In this document: positions 52,182 to 62,261 of the stretch, piece by piece
Layout of the letters: every line of letters begins with the position of its first letter
Numbering within the stretch: position 1 is the stretch's first letter
Assembly: GCA_016931575.1 (NCBI GenBank)
Contig: JAFGEO010000068.1
Span: 36,420-100,419 of the forward strand
Origin: Bacteroidales bacterium
GTDB lineage: Bacteria; Bacteroidota; Bacteroidia; Bacteroidales; UBA10428
Length of the DNA stretch: 64,000 nt
Direction of reading: 5' to 3'
The notes under the pieces: generated by a model
What the model saw: the letters and a program-made list of their open reading frames with translations, nothing else
What the model was told of the DNA's origin: nothing
Database searches by the model: none
Program-made: the position numbers and the translations under genes

Positions 52182-53195
52182 ATGGCCAAGGAAGAAACCG
52201 GAAACGACATACGAAAAGAAAAACTGAAAGCACTGGAGCTGACCCTGGGGAAGATTGAGAAAGATTTTGGTAAAGGGACCATTATGAAGATGGGCGATCA
52301 TGCCATTGAGAATGTACCCTCTATTCCGAGTGGTTCCCTGGCGATGGACATTGCCCTGGGTGTTGGGGGATATCCGAGGGGACGCGTTGTGGAGATCTAT
52401 GGACCCGAATCATCGGGAAAGACCACCCTGGCAATCCATGCCATTGCCAGTGCCCAGAAGGCGGGTGGCATTGCCGCATTCATCGATGCGGAACATGCCT
52501 TTGACCGTTTTTATGCTCAAAAGCTGGGTGTCGACGTGGAGAACCTGCTGATCTCTCAGCCCGACAACGGGGAGCAGGCCCTTGAGATTACCGACCACCT
52601 TATTCGTTCCGGGGCCATTGATATCATTGTCATCGACTCGGTTGCAGCCCTTACACCCAAAGCTGAGATCGAAGGGGAGATGGGCGATTCCAAAATGGGA
52701 TTGCAGGCCAGGCTGATGTCACAGGCCCTGCGTAAACTAACGGCCAACATCAACAAAACCAACACCTGTTGCATGTTCATCAACCAGCTTCGGGATAAGA
52801 TCGGTGTGATGTTCGGCAACCCGGAAACCACTACCGGGGGCAATGCCTTGAAATTTTATGCAACAACCCGCGTTGACATCCGGAGAATCAGCCAGATTAA
52901 AGAAGGAGATGAAGCCATGGGTAACCGGGTTCGTGTGAAAATTGTAAAAAATAAACTGGCACCGCCCTTTCGTAAGGCGGAATTCGATATTATGTTCGGT
53001 GAAGGGATCTCCCGGACCGGGGAGTTGATTGACCTGGGAGTTGATCATGAGATCCTCAAAAAGGCTGGGTCATGGTTCAGCTACGGTGAGACACGCCTCG
53101 GTCAGGGGCGCGATGCCGTAAAGGCTCTCCTGCTGGATAATCCCGAGCTGGCAGATGAAATTGAGGCAAAGATCAGGGAGAAGCTTACGGCATAA
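52182..53195 (+). CDS. recA: Recombinase RecA
   Basis: The 337-residue protein is full-length RecA, the ATP-dependent strand-exchange protein that also triggers SOS and homologous repair. Walker [10 protein letters not shown] lies at 74-82. Walker B ([20 protein letters not shown]), the L1 loop ([20 protein letters not shown]), the L2 region ([20 protein letters not shown]) and [17 protein letters not shown] are all present. It is a single-gene transcript with a strong terminator at 53282. The inverted repeats upstream suggest regulated expression. Confidence 0.99.
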   Translation: MAKEETGNDIRKEKLKALELTLGKIEKDFGKGTIMKMGDHAIENVPSIPSGSLAMDIALGVGGYPRGRVVEIYGPESSGKTTLAIHAIASAQKAGGIAAFIDAEHAFDRFYAQKLGVDVENLLISQPDNGEQALEITDHLIRSGAIDIIVIDSVAALTPKAEIEGEMGDSKMGLQARLMSQALRKLTANINKTNTCCMFINQLRDKIGVMFGNPETTTGGNALKFYATTRVDIRRISQIKEGDEAMGNRVRVKIVKNKLAPPFRKAEFDIMFGEGISRTGELIDLGVDHEILKKAGSWFSYGETRLGQGRDAVKALLLDNPELADEIEAKIREKLTA

Positions 53196-53281
53196 GCCTT
53201 CCTGACCTGACAGGGATCCTTCCTGACAAGTTGGAAGGCAGCCTGTACAATATCTGATTATTCAATCCTGTAACACTGACG

Positions 53282-53320
53282 TAATTTCCGCAGTTCCTCC
53301 ACTGCGGAAATTATTTTTTG
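53282..53320 (+). terminator. recA terminator
   Basis: A perfect 13-bp stem (TAATTTCCGCAGT with ACTGCGGAAATTA) around TCCTCC is followed by T6, starting 87 bases after the recA stop. Confidence 0.9.
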
Positions 53321-53459
53321 ATGCTAAGGGTTACATTTCCTGTCAGTTAAGGATTCTTAACATTTTTTAACCGAGGCTTCCAAACGATTCGCCAAAATGT
53401 GGCGTTATTATTGATACAGTAAAGTTAGTTTAGCGCGTAGAAATTTAATATAAAGTATT

Positions 53460-54425
53460 ATGAGTATTCAGACCATCTTAGGAGCCGGTGGCATTATAGG
53501 CATGGAGACAGCGAAAGCGCTCACCGGCTATACGAGTTCTATCCGATTGGTAAGCAGGAACCCTAAAAAGGTAAATGACACTGACGAACTTATCGTGGCG
53601 GATCTTACCAATCAGGATGAAGTGATGCAGGCCGTAGAGGGTTCTGAGGTTGTTTACCTCACGGCCGGGCTGCCATATTCTTACAAAGTTTGGAGTTCGA
53701 ACTGGCCTGTTATCATGCGAAATGTGATAGAAGCCTGTAAAAAACATAAGGCACGCCTGGTTTTTTTTGATAATGTATACCTATATGATTCCCTGTATAT
53801 GGATAACATGACAGAACGCACACCTTTGCATCCTGTCAGTAAAAAAGGGCAGATCCGGGAGATGATTGCAAACATGTTAATGACAGAGGTTGAGAGAGGT
53901 AGTTTGACTGCAGTCATCGCCCGGTCTGCTGATTTTTATGGTCCGGGGATCAAGCAGGTAAGTGTATTAACGGAGACGGTTTTTAAGCGGCTTGCTGCCG
54001 GAGGAACGGCATTCTGGCCAGTATCAAACCGGTTCCTGCATTCCTTTACCTATACTCCGGATGCCGGCAGGGCTCTGGCACTGCTTGGAAACTCTCCGAA
54101 AGCATTTAATGATGTCTGGCACCTGCCTACTGCAGCGGATCCTCTGACCGGTAAAGAGTGGATTAGTGAGATCGCCCGTGAGATGCAGGTGGTGCCTAAA
54201 TCGATGACAGGTTCCAGGTTCATTTTCAAAGCCATGGGGATTTTCGATCCGGTCATGCGTGAAATGGTTGAAATGCTCTACCAGTATGAGCGCGACTATG
54301 TATTTAACAGCAGTAAATTCGAAGAGTATTTTAATTTCAGGCCTACCCCATATGCCAAAGGTATCGAAGAAGTTGTTAAGCAGGATTATGCAAGTATTGT
54401 GGGATTGGTTACCGTCGGGACATAA
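53460..54425 (+). CDS. NAD-dependent epimerase/dehydratase-family protein
   Basis: The 321-residue extended SDR opens with TILGAGGIIGMETAKAL (a GxGGxxG nucleotide loop) and has VVYLTAGLPY and LVFFDNVYLYD. The usual YxxxK is not obvious (VSKKGQIREMIANML supplies a Lys), so catalysis may be lost or altered. C-terminal WHLPTAADPLTGKEWI resembles sugar-epimerase or flavonol-reductase-like SDRs. The substrate is unknown. A bidirectional terminator separates it from convergent panE. Confidence 0.8.
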   Translation: MSIQTILGAGGIIGMETAKALTGYTSSIRLVSRNPKKVNDTDELIVADLTNQDEVMQAVEGSEVVYLTAGLPYSYKVWSSNWPVIMRNVIEACKKHKARLVFFDNVYLYDSLYMDNMTERTPLHPVSKKGQIREMIANMLMTEVERGSLTAVIARSADFYGPGIKQVSVLTETVFKRLAAGGTAFWPVSNRFLHSFTYTPDAGRALALLGNSPKAFNDVWHLPTAADPLTGKEWISEIAREMQVVPKSMTGSRFIFKAMGIFDPVMREMVEMLYQYERDYVFNSSKFEEYFNFRPTPYAKGIEEVVKQDYASIVGLVTVGT

Positions 54426-54457
54426 AACGACATTTGAAAGGTGAATACCTGGGAAAT

Positions 54458-54500
54458 TGAAGCCGGCAGCAGGTTTGGGAATGCCGGCTTCATTCCTTTT
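54458..54500. terminator. Terminator between the SDR gene and panE
   Basis: TGAAGCCGGC (54458-54467) pairs with GCCGGCTTCA (54483-54492), followed by a T-rich stretch. It serves the plus-strand SDR gene and may also stop the minus-strand transcript. Confidence 0.8.
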
Positions 54501-55430
54501 TCAGGCTTTGATCTGTCTGGATTTCAATTCACCGGGTAAAATTGAGTAATAGACAAACCTATTCACGGGGACTTCCATCCCGTATCTTTCAGCGAGACGG
54601 ACAACGGTACCATTCTGGTATTCTATTTCTGAGGGCTTTCCTTGCAGTACATCCCGGGTAAGCGATGAGCTTGAATCATAAGGAAAGGTATCGATGAAAC
54701 GAACGGATTTTTCCACAAAACCGGCGTCAATTTTCACTCCGGCCTTCTGTGATAGCAGGTATACCTCATTTAATAAGTCGGTCATCATTTGACGCGTTTC
54801 CGGGATTTCCCGGATCTCTCCGTAGGTTGTTCTTGTAACAGCCAGCAGTCCGCTAACGCAAATGGCAATGAATTTCTTCCAGAGTTCTGCTTCAATATCC
54901 TCTGATAGTATTGAATCAATCCCTGCCTGGTCAAAAAGCTTTTTCAAGGCCGATACACTCGCATTAACAGTGCCATCTTGTTTTCCAAAGACTATCCTGG
55001 GTTTAACGCCAAAATGGCTGATGACTCCCGGAGATTCCAGTTTACTGAAAATACTGCATAACCCTCCAAGGATATGTTTCCTGTCGATTTTCTCTTCCAG
55101 TTCCTGCACTGCCAGCACGCCGTTCTGGAGGGGGAGGATCAGCGTGTCAGGATGAAGAATTCCTGCAATTTCCTCACGAACCTCCTTAAGCTGCCATGCC
55201 TTTACAGCAAGGATTACCAGATCTGGCTGAGAAATTTCCCTGATGCAGTCAGTGGCCTTCACATTGCTGACTTCAAAATCCCCGTGGATGCTCCGTACGC
55301 TGAGCCCATTTTTCAGCATGGCTTTCAGGTGTTCCCCCCGTGCAAGAAAGGTAACATCTGCTTTCGCCTTTGCCAGCCGGCCTCCAAAATACCCCCCAAC
55401 ACCACCGGTTCCGATAATGGCAATTTTCAT
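54501..55430 (-). CDS. panE: 2-dehydropantoate 2-reductase (ketopantoate reductase)
   Basis: The 309-residue protein begins with the NADPH-binding loop AIIGTGGVGGYFGGRLAKA and has LVILAVKAWQL, ILPLQNGVLAVQELE (with the catalytic-lobe Asn) and a C-terminal helical domain with LWKKFIAICVSGLLAVTRTT and PSEIEYQNGTVVRLAERYG. It reduces ketopantoate to pantoate for coenzyme A synthesis; this family also has members acting on other 2-oxo acids. It follows the DUF4249 gene by 11 bp on the same strand, probably read-through rather than a shared job. Confidence 0.88.
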   Translation of the reverse strand: MKIAIIGTGGVGGYFGGRLAKAKADVTFLARGEHLKAMLKNGLSVRSIHGDFEVSNVKATDCIREISQPDLVILAVKAWQLKEVREEIAGILHPDTLILPLQNGVLAVQELEEKIDRKHILGGLCSIFSKLESPGVISHFGVKPRIVFGKQDGTVNASVSALKKLFDQAGIDSILSEDIEAELWKKFIAICVSGLLAVTRTTYGEIREIPETRQMMTDLLNEVYLLSQKAGVKIDAGFVEKSVRFIDTFPYDSSSSLTRDVLQGKPSEIEYQNGTVVRLAERYGMEVPVNRFVYYSILPGELKSRQIKA

Positions 55431-55441
55431 CTTTTCAATTC

Positions 55442-56485
55442 TTAATAATAATAGTCCTCCTCAATGCTGACCCCACTCAGGTCGGGGCCTTCAAGTTCCA
55501 ACAGGTTGATGCTGTCACGAAAGGCATTTATCCCGTAAACCAGCCCAAATCCATTTTCCACACTTTGATAGACCGTTACCGGTTCGGCAAAGATATTATC
55601 ATTGGCTTCTCCGGTAGCAGCCCGGTTTTTGGCATATTCAAAATAACGTTTGTCGATTTCCGCGAACTCCAGGCGGAGGATGTACTTTCCATCGGCTGAG
55701 TCTGTCTGGCTATAGATGACTGAGCTCAGTTCAACATTAAATTCAAACTGGGCATTATCGCCGTCAAAGTAGGTATCATTCATATAGAATGCCTGACCGT
55801 AATGTTCCTGGTCCTGCGGACTGGCAAGCACAAAATAATCCCAGGAGTTGATAGCCTCTACCGTGAGTCCGGCAGGGCAGGTCATGTTCAGGGGCTCCCA
55901 GGAATAGCTTGGGATTTCTTCAGGCGTCTCCATGGGATAATAGCCATAGCTTAAGCCTTTGTGAAGGATCTGCAGCATGTAATAATTTGTCTCATCCGGA
56001 TTGTCCCTGAAATGAAGGGTAGTATGCATATAATATTCACTGTACCCTCCCTCAGGGAAAGAGGGGTCTGTATAGATCTTCTCGAAGTTATGGGATGAAA
56101 TTGATTGTACATCCGGCTTTTGCGGGATGGTGAACCGGGCTTTGGCTTGCTTGAATCCTTCTGCGTCTGCCAGGATCAAATATTCGCCGGGTTGAGAAAA
56201 GTCGGCCCCGGGATTTTCGTACCAGCCCGATGAATCGTAGCTGAAACTGCCCATCTCCTGGTCATTAAAAAGCAGCTGAAGGCTGGCATTTTGGATGGGG
56301 ATAAAAACATTATCGTCATAGAATCCGAGACTCTTACTGAGGTTGATCCTGAACAGACTGTCCTCTTCGGCCCTGCCATGGATAACCAGTTTTGGAGGCT
56401 TTTCAGGTACGTCGAAGTCTTCCACGACTTGTTCGCAGGACAAGCAGATCAGGATCAGGGCTGGTATATAGAGTATCTTTTTCAT
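55442..56485 (-). CDS. DUF4249-family outer-membrane lipoprotein
   Basis: The 347-residue protein starts at the ATG at 56485 (MKKILYIPALILICLSCEQV); the lipobox LSC puts a lipid on Cys17. The mature part reads as the DUF4249 family: PPKLVIHGRAEEDSLFRINLS, repeated beta strands and YYEYAKNRAATGEANDNIF-like C-terminal text (visible: FEYAKNRAATGEANDNIFAE). In Bacteroidota these lipoproteins are encoded just after a TonB-dependent receptor, as here (10 bp), and may act as its surface accessory. The substrate is unknown. Confidence 0.85.
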   Translation of the reverse strand: MKKILYIPALILICLSCEQVVEDFDVPEKPPKLVIHGRAEEDSLFRINLSKSLGFYDDNVFIPIQNASLQLLFNDQEMGSFSYDSSGWYENPGADFSQPGEYLILADAEGFKQAKARFTIPQKPDVQSISSHNFEKIYTDPSFPEGGYSEYYMHTTLHFRDNPDETNYYMLQILHKGLSYGYYPMETPEEIPSYSWEPLNMTCPAGLTVEAINSWDYFVLASPQDQEHYGQAFYMNDTYFDGDNAQFEFNVELSSVIYSQTDSADGKYILRLEFAEIDKRYFEYAKNRAATGEANDNIFAEPVTVYQSVENGFGLVYGINAFRDSINLLELEGPDLSGVSIEEDYYY

Positions 56486-56495
56486 GAATATTAGA

Positions 56496-58934
56496 TTAAA
56501 AGGTGAATCCATACCGGATAAATGGAATGAAGGTGAGCAGTGATACCTGTTTGATCACGGTTTCGCTGCTGTTTGTAAGCTCATTATATACACTGGCTTC
56601 ATACAGGTAGTAGGGATTCCTTCTGCCGTAAGTGTTATAAACCCCCACGCTGAAGGTTTCTTTCCACCACCGGCGTTGTCTCGGGAAATTCAGGCTCCAG
56701 TCGAGTCGGTGATACAAAGGCATTCTGAAAGAGTTCCTGGTTTCGAAGTAGCTGGTATAGCTACCCCCGAAATAGTCGTACATCGGATCATAGCTTGTCA
56801 TCATCTCGTTCATTACGAAATGGTGCGAAACGAAGCGTTCATCCCCAAGAGTAAGAGCATTTCCGGTTGAGAACACCCAGTTGGCGCCCATATTGAACTT
56901 ATCACTGAAGGTATGCGTCAATACGATGGCAATATCATGCCGGCGGTCATATTTGTATGGGAACCTCCGCCCGTAGCTGATATCCTCGAACTGGCGGTAG
57001 CTCCAGGAGAGGGTATATCCGATCCAGCCGCTGGTTTTCTTGCCTGATTTCTGGGCGAAGATCTCAAATCCGTAGCTTTCGCCCTCACCCTGGGTAACGA
57101 CGGATTCCCAATCGGTGTTAAGACTGAAAAAGCTGGAGCCTTCCTTATATTCCACCAGGTTGCTCATTTTTTTATAGAAACCTTCCAGGGTGATCTCGTA
57201 TTCGTTGCCAATGGCTACGGCCGCTCCGGCCGCAACTTGCCAGGCTCTCTGAGGATGGATATTCCGGGTACAAGGGATCCACAGATCAGTGGGGAGTCCC
57301 AGGGTAGAGTTAGCCAGGAGGTTCATATACTGGGTCATTTTCACATAGCTGGCCTTGATGGACCAGTCGTCGTTCACCATATACCGTGCTGAAATCCTGG
57401 GTTCAAAACTGTGGTAAAGGGTGTCTTCAAGATAAAAGTTACTGTAGTGTATGCCGGCGTTGACTTTGAGGCGTTTGCCGATCTGGATATCATCTTCAAG
57501 GTAGGCCATGAACTCATTGGCAGGGATATCCTCGTTTCCGAAGGTAGTATCCATGGCAAGATCCGAATCAACAATATTGTAGACCATGATCCCCGGCGAG
57601 AAGGTATGGAGCGTATTTTTAAAACCGTAACGGATATAGTGGGATGGGAGCGGATTGTATTCAAAATCATACTGCAGGCCATAATCCCTGATCCGGGAAT
57701 AATACCGGAATTCCTGTTCGTTATGTGTTTCCATTGTATCCTGGAGGATGTCCTCCGAGAATTCCGCCCCGACTTCAAAAGTAAAATCGCTGAAAGTCAG
57801 GGTAAGGTTACTGAATAGGCGTGGGGTGAAGACGTGGTTCCAGCGTAATGCCAGAGTGGCATTTCCCCAGTCGATGCCGGCCCGGGATTCTTCGTCACTG
57901 GTATAGTTATCCGCAGCATAATCAGTATGCGAGTTTGTTTTCAGGTAAAAATTATCCCTTCCCATGTAGCCGCTCAGGAAGAGCCGGTTATTCTCGTTGA
58001 AGATATGGTTCACCTTGGCATTGAGATCATAGAAGTAGAAGCCTGCGAAGGAGGTATAATCTCCTCCCTGCCGTTTACTGAAGGCAAGTTGAAACGGGTA
58101 GGTAAGCAGGTCGAGGTAAGATCTTCTGCCGGAGATGATAAAGGAGGTTTTATCTTTAATGATAGGGCCTTCGAGGGTCAACTGCGAGGAGATAACGCCC
58201 ACAGCCCCGTCGCCATGGATCTCTTTCATATTTCCTTCCTTCATCCTCACGTCAATAACCGATGAGAGCCTGCCTCCGTAGCGGGCCGGAAATCCGCCTT
58301 TGATCAGGCTGACCGATTTTATGGCATCGGCATTGAAAACAGAGAGGAATCCAAACAGGTGGTTGACATTATATACCGGCACACCATCCAGCAGGATCAG
58401 GTTCTGGTCAGGGCCTCCCCCACGGACATATAAGCCGGTCGAGCCTTCACTGCCCGATTGCACGCCGGGCATTAGCTGTAGCGATTTGATGATATCGACT
58501 TCTCCGAGAAGTACAGGGAGTTGTTTGGCCTGCAGAATGGGAAGTTCCAGCATGCTCATCTGGCTGCTGCGGATGTTTTGCTGAGGGCCTTTATCCGTGA
58601 TCACCACCTCTGCCAGCTCGAGAGTGGGTTCCAGATCGAAGTTGATCAGGGTGTCATTCCGGAGGTCAAATTCTGCCATCTGGGGCTGGTAGCCGATATA
58701 GGAGCAAACGATGTTCACCTTTCCGGCGGAAGCTACTATGGAATAAAAGCCATAGTTGTTACTGACGGTTCCCTTTGTTGTGCTCGCCTCATAAATATTT
58801 GCTGAGAGGAGTGTTTCTCCCGTCACCTTATCCTTGACATGTCCCCGGATGGCGTAGCGTTGAGCCTGGGAAATTACCGGAAAGGAAATAAGGGCAATGG
58901 CCGTAATCAGGGTGAGGAATCGTTTTTGTGGCAT
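56496..58934 (-). CDS. TonB-dependent receptor with N-terminal carboxypeptidase-like domain
   Basis: The 812-residue protein has a signal peptide (TLITAIALISFPVISQAQ) and a CarboxypepD_reg-like domain (about 25-110; IRGHVKDKVTGETLLSANIY, KVNIVCSYIGYQPQMAEF). A plug domain follows at about 120-235 (LPVLLGEVDIIKSLQLMPGV, GLYVRGGGPDQNLILLDGVP), then a 22-strand-type barrel to the C-terminal Phe (FIPFIRYGFTF). It takes up a ligand across the outer membrane with TonB energy. Pairing with a DUF4249 lipoprotein instead of SusD suggests a non-glycan ligand, perhaps a metal complex or peptide (inference). Confidence 0.93.
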   Translation of the reverse strand: MPQKRFLTLITAIALISFPVISQAQRYAIRGHVKDKVTGETLLSANIYEASTTKGTVSNNYGFYSIVASAGKVNIVCSYIGYQPQMAEFDLRNDTLINFDLEPTLELAEVVITDKGPQQNIRSSQMSMLELPILQAKQLPVLLGEVDIIKSLQLMPGVQSGSEGSTGLYVRGGGPDQNLILLDGVPVYNVNHLFGFLSVFNADAIKSVSLIKGGFPARYGGRLSSVIDVRMKEGNMKEIHGDGAVGVISSQLTLEGPIIKDKTSFIISGRRSYLDLLTYPFQLAFSKRQGGDYTSFAGFYFYDLNAKVNHIFNENNRLFLSGYMGRDNFYLKTNSHTDYAADNYTSDEESRAGIDWGNATLALRWNHVFTPRLFSNLTLTFSDFTFEVGAEFSEDILQDTMETHNEQEFRYYSRIRDYGLQYDFEYNPLPSHYIRYGFKNTLHTFSPGIMVYNIVDSDLAMDTTFGNEDIPANEFMAYLEDDIQIGKRLKVNAGIHYSNFYLEDTLYHSFEPRISARYMVNDDWSIKASYVKMTQYMNLLANSTLGLPTDLWIPCTRNIHPQRAWQVAAGAAVAIGNEYEITLEGFYKKMSNLVEYKEGSSFFSLNTDWESVVTQGEGESYGFEIFAQKSGKKTSGWIGYTLSWSYRQFEDISYGRRFPYKYDRRHDIAIVLTHTFSDKFNMGANWVFSTGNALTLGDERFVSHHFVMNEMMTSYDPMYDYFGGSYTSYFETRNSFRMPLYHRLDWSLNFPRQRRWWKETFSVGVYNTYGRRNPYYLYEASVYNELTNSSETVIKQVSLLTFIPFIRYGFTF

Positions 58935-58958
58935 AGTCTGTCTGAGTTAAACGTAATC

Positions 58959-58966
58959 CAAAGTTA
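58959..58966 (-). promoter_or_regulatory. -7 element TAACTTTG for the TonB receptor operon
   Basis: This exact TAnnTTTG match on the minus strand lies 24 bases before the ATG at 58934. No clear -33 box was found. Confidence 0.45.
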
Positions 58967-59038
58967 GTTATAAAGCTATCCGAATTTTAGTTTTGAGATA
59001 GTAAGTTTTCTACATAAAGTTTCTGCTTTGACCGATCC

Positions 59039-60754
59039 TTACTTCCCGGAAGGAAAATTCTGTCTGAAGTCCTCCCAGTAATCCTTAATGGTTGTTTTTA
59101 CTTCGCGATGGAGCAACAGCAGTCCCACCAGGTTGGGAATGGTCATCAGGGCAATGGTGATGGCCGAGAAGGTCCAGACAATGGTGGTATCAACAAAAGA
59201 AGCCAGGAAGAACCCGATGACATAAACCAGGCGGTAGATCTGGATGTAGCGACTTCCCCAAAGGTAAGTCACGGCACGGTCGCCATAATAGCTCCACGAA
59301 ATAGCCGTCGAAAAAGCGAAAAGCAGCAATCCTATCGATACCAGGTACTGACCAAAGTCTCCGAAAAGACTGCGCGTAAATGCCAGGGCAGTTAGGGGGG
59401 CGCTATGTACAAGGGATTTTCCGGAGAGGACCAGCTCATTATTGTCCAGCTGCAGCACCCCTTCCTTACACGGAATGGAACCTGTGAATAGTTTATTCCC
59501 GGAGCTGGTCACTGTAACTTCCTCGGCAACAGAGCGGGCATTCAGGATGGTTACACTGTCCTGCACCTTCCCGTTGATAACCGTCAACATTCCCGTGAAG
59601 GTTTTTAAGGGGCTTTCTGATTCGTCCTTCAGGAATTGATAAAGCGCTTTTTGATGCTGAGGATCCTGGTCGGAATAGATGCCGGCAAGCACCTCCGTAT
59701 CAGCATTCTGAAACTGGTTCGGGTGCTTCTCCTTCCATACTCCGGAGGAAAGGATGGTAAGACCTGTAAGCATACAGATGATGACTGTATCGATAAAGGG
59801 TTCGAGGATAGCAACCATCCCTTCTGAAACAGGCTCATGGGCGCGTGCAGCAGCATGGGCAATCGGAGCAGAACCCTGTCCTGCCTCGTTGGAAAACAGT
59901 CCCCGGTTCACCCCTCTGTTAATGGCATAGCGGATACCTGCACCCAGGAAACCTCCCACAGCGGCTGAGCCGGTAAAAACATCCGTAAAGACGGATACGA
60001 TGGAGGGAATAATGTTCTGATGGTTGGTTATCAGAACAGCCAGTGCGCCAATAAAATAGATTAGGGCCATGGCAGGTACCAGCTTTGAGGTGACCCTGGC
60101 AATACGTTTTATGCCCCCTATGATAACCAATCCAAGCAGGACGGCTAGTACGGCCCCTGTGAGTACATGATTAATACCAAATGTAGAAAAGAGGCTGTTG
60201 GAGATGCTGTTGATCTGCGGCAGACTACCGGTTCCGAATGAGCTCAGGATAGTGGATATGGCAAAGATCGTCCCCAGGAAATATCCTGTTTTAATGGTTT
60301 TACCGTTTGACTTTTTAATATTTAACCTGCTTTTCATGTAGTACATGGGACCACCGGCGATGAGCCCATTCTCATCGGTTTCACGGTATTTGTGTGATAG
60401 CAGGACTTCTACAAATTTTGTAGTCATTCCTAAAAGTGCCGTTACCAGCATCCAGAAGAGCGCTGCGGGCCCACCCAGGAAAATAGCGAGGGCAACTCCG
60501 GCAATGTTTCCGGTGCCAACGGTACCAGATAGGGCCGTAGTCAGGGCCTGGAAATGCGAGGTATCTCCCTTGTCCCCTTTCTTATCGAATTTTCCAGAGA
60601 CAACCTTTAAGGCGTGCCGGAAATACCTTATCTGCGGAAACCCGAGATACAGTGTGAAGAATATTCCGGTACCAAGAAGCAGGTAAACAAACCAGGGTGA
60701 ACTTCCTAAGTATTTATCGATCAGGTTGAGAAAATCATCGATTTTTTGCATCAT
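59039..60754 (-). CDS. AGCS-family sodium:amino acid symporter with a large soluble insert
   Basis: The 571-residue inner-membrane carrier matches the alanine/glycine:cation symporter family: [20 protein letters not shown] (68-87, sodium/substrate site), [31 protein letters not shown] (281-300) and a later helix [20 protein letters not shown]. Normal members have about 450-490 residues. Here about 110 mostly polar residues (341-450; visible pieces [20 protein letters not shown] and [20 protein letters not shown]) sit between two membrane helices. It imports alanine, glycine or a similar amino acid with Na+. The insert may be a regulatory or binding domain. Confidence 0.92.
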   Translation of the reverse strand: MMQKIDDFLNLIDKYLGSSPWFVYLLLGTGIFFTLYLGFPQIRYFRHALKVVSGKFDKKGDKGDTSHFQALTTALSGTVGTGNIAGVALAIFLGGPAALFWMLVTALLGMTTKFVEVLLSHKYRETDENGLIAGGPMYYMKSRLNIKKSNGKTIKTGYFLGTIFAISTILSSFGTGSLPQINSISNSLFSTFGINHVLTGAVLAVLLGLVIIGGIKRIARVTSKLVPAMALIYFIGALAVLITNHQNIIPSIVSVFTDVFTGSAAVGGFLGAGIRYAINRGVNRGLFSNEAGQGSAPIAHAAARAHEPVSEGMVAILEPFIDTVIICMLTGLTILSSGVWKEKHPNQFQNADTEVLAGIYSDQDPQHQKALYQFLKDESESPLKTFTGMLTVINGKVQDSVTILNARSVAEEVTVTSSGNKLFTGSIPCKEGVLQLDNNELVLSGKSLVHSAPLTALAFTRSLFGDFGQYLVSIGLLLFAFSTAISWSYYGDRAVTYLWGSRYIQIYRLVYVIGFFLASFVDTTIVWTFSAITIALMTIPNLVGLLLLHREVKTTIKDYWEDFRQNFPSGK

Positions 60755-60780
60755 GTGCCTTGCGGGTTTTGGGTGATCGA

Positions 60781-60788
60781 CAAAGATA
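60781..60788 (-). promoter_or_regulatory. -7 element TATCTTTG for the AGCS gene
   Basis: This exact TAnnTTTG match on the minus strand lies 26 bases before the ATG at 60754. The -33 box is not clear. Confidence 0.45.
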
Positions 60789-60863
60789 AAAAAAGGTGGA
60801 AAACATTATGAATGTATGGTTGTTACTATTATCGTATCATTTAGAAGTTAAAAATATAAAGCT

Positions 60864-61067
60864 ATGAAAAAGAATATGGGAATGGCAGATCGCCTCGTCA
60901 GGGTATTCCTGGCACTGATAGTAGTTCTTTTGTATTTCACTGAAGTGATAGAAGGTACCCTGGGTATCGTATTGATGATACTTGCAGGTATCCTGGTTCT
61001 TACAAGTCTTGTAAGTTTTTGCCCGCTCTATCTTCCCTTTGGTCTGAGGACGAATAAGAAGGAGTAG
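60864..61067 (+). CDS. DUF2892 (YgaP-like) two-helix membrane protein
   Basis: This 67-residue protein has the DUF2892 pattern: MGMADRLVRVFLALIVVLLY, then EGTLGIVLMILAGILVLTSL, and a C-terminal Cys-Pro (FCPLYLPFGLRT). It has two membrane helices. Similar modules are fused to rhodanese in YgaP. Its role is unknown; it is often found near sulfur metabolism, but no such gene is adjacent here. Confidence 0.82.
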   Translation: MKKNMGMADRLVRVFLALIVVLLYFTEVIEGTLGIVLMILAGILVLTSLVSFCPLYLPFGLRTNKKE

Positions 61068-61152
61068 GAGACATCCTGTCATAGTAAAAAGGAGCCTCTG
61101 AAAGATTGTATCGTCCTATACCACTCAACAGATACACAACTAAACAATATTT

Positions 61153-62070
61153 TCACATGGTCCACGGCTCCGCCTTCACATCCAGCTCATCGGACCAACG
61201 GTAGTGCAATGCGCTTATTTTGGACATGATACTTTCCGGAAGGGGCTGGAGATTATCTTTTGCACGGAGGAATTCTTTCAGGTTTTCAATCCTGCTGGTA
61301 GCTCCTACGGTAGAAATAACATTTGGAAGGCTGTGTGCATAACGAACGCAGAATTCCGTCCAGTTTTCCACACCGGATTCCTCAAAAATCGGTGCCACTT
61401 CCACTGCCCGTTGCTGGAGGTATTCCTTCCAGGCAAAGCCGGGAACATCGCGCAGGCGATGTACGGGGCCGCCTGAAACGGTCCTCATGGCAATTACCGG
61501 GGCCTTTCGGATCCTGAGTTCATCCCAGAGTGCATTGCCGGCAAAGCGCTGCAAGGGGTTCAGGTAAAAAATGTGTGCTGAAACCAGCTCGTCGGAGTAT
61601 CCTTTTTGCAGGGCTTGCAGGGGCACCTGGGAGGTCCAGGGAAAAACTTCCATGACAAAATTATTTACAACGCCCTCATCAAGGATCTTCCGGAATTCAT
61701 CGTAGCACTTTCCGCCTGTGGCAAACTCTTCAGCAAGGCCTCCCCCAAGGCAAAGCTGTCCTACATCAATGTGATCCACTCCCAGGGGTTGGAGGTTTTT
61801 TTGTATATCCTTCCGGAACTCAGCAATGGTACTGCCTCCAAGCTTAACAATGAGTTTTGGGATGGCACCGGGATTGTTGGCAAAAGCTTCATGCAGAATT
61901 TTAAGGGCCGTATTATAGTGATGGCTGGTATGAAACCAAACGCCTGCTTCCATTGCTGTATTCGCAATCTCAATTCGTTTCTCAACAGGGATTGAATCAT
62001 CACCAAGGCGGGTGGTACCATAAATGTATGGGGTAATGGCGTCTGACAGTTGTGTTTTTTTTATCATCAT
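61153..62070 (-). CDS. Aldo/keto reductase-family protein
   Basis: The 305-residue TIM-barrel protein reads as an aldo/keto reductase: YIYGTTRLGDDSIPVEKRIE, AMEAGVWFHTSHHYNTALKI, the strand KLIVKLGGST, LGVDHIDVGQLC and, near the C-terminus, NVISTVGATSRIENLKEFL (NADPH phosphate site). The usual catalytic Asp-Tyr-Lys-His set is altered: the Tyr position reads WFHTSHHY and the Lys/His are not certain, so it may have a different activity. The start is the ATG at 62070, not the TTG-led frame to 62085. Confidence 0.82.
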   Translation of the reverse strand: MMIKKTQLSDAITPYIYGTTRLGDDSIPVEKRIEIANTAMEAGVWFHTSHHYNTALKILHEAFANNPGAIPKLIVKLGGSTIAEFRKDIQKNLQPLGVDHIDVGQLCLGGGLAEEFATGGKCYDEFRKILDEGVVNNFVMEVFPWTSQVPLQALQKGYSDELVSAHIFYLNPLQRFAGNALWDELRIRKAPVIAMRTVSGGPVHRLRDVPGFAWKEYLQQRAVEVAPIFEESGVENWTEFCVRYAHSLPNVISTVGATSRIENLKEFLRAKDNLQPLPESIMSKISALHYRWSDELDVKAEPWTM

Positions 62071-62076
62071 GGATTC

Positions 62077-62094
62077 TTTGCACAAAGGTGCAAA
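62077..62094. promoter_or_regulatory. Inverted repeat over the AKR transcription start
   Basis: TTTGCAC (62077-62083) and GTGCAAA (62088-62094) form a perfect 7-bp inverted repeat with AAAG between. It overlaps the downstream edge of the -7 element and the predicted start, a good place for a repressor. Confidence 0.5.
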
Positions 62095-62122
62095 AGTAGC
62101 AAATCTGCAGCGTTGTGACCAA
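62091..62122 (-). promoter_or_regulatory. Promoter for the aldo/keto reductase gene
   Basis: On the minus strand TTG (62120-62122), a 21-bp spacer and TACTTTTG (62091-62098) match the phylum promoter. The ATG at 62070 is 20 bases downstream. Confidence 0.65.
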
Positions 62123-62261
62123 TATTTCCTGTCAGTATTTATATGAAAGTGCTTCCCCGGGCATTGCCCGGCAATGGAATCTTTTGTAACTTATTGCGCG
62201 AATAATGAAGCATAAGGTTCATGCATTACGGGTGAGCAGCCGGTTTTCAATCAATAAATAC

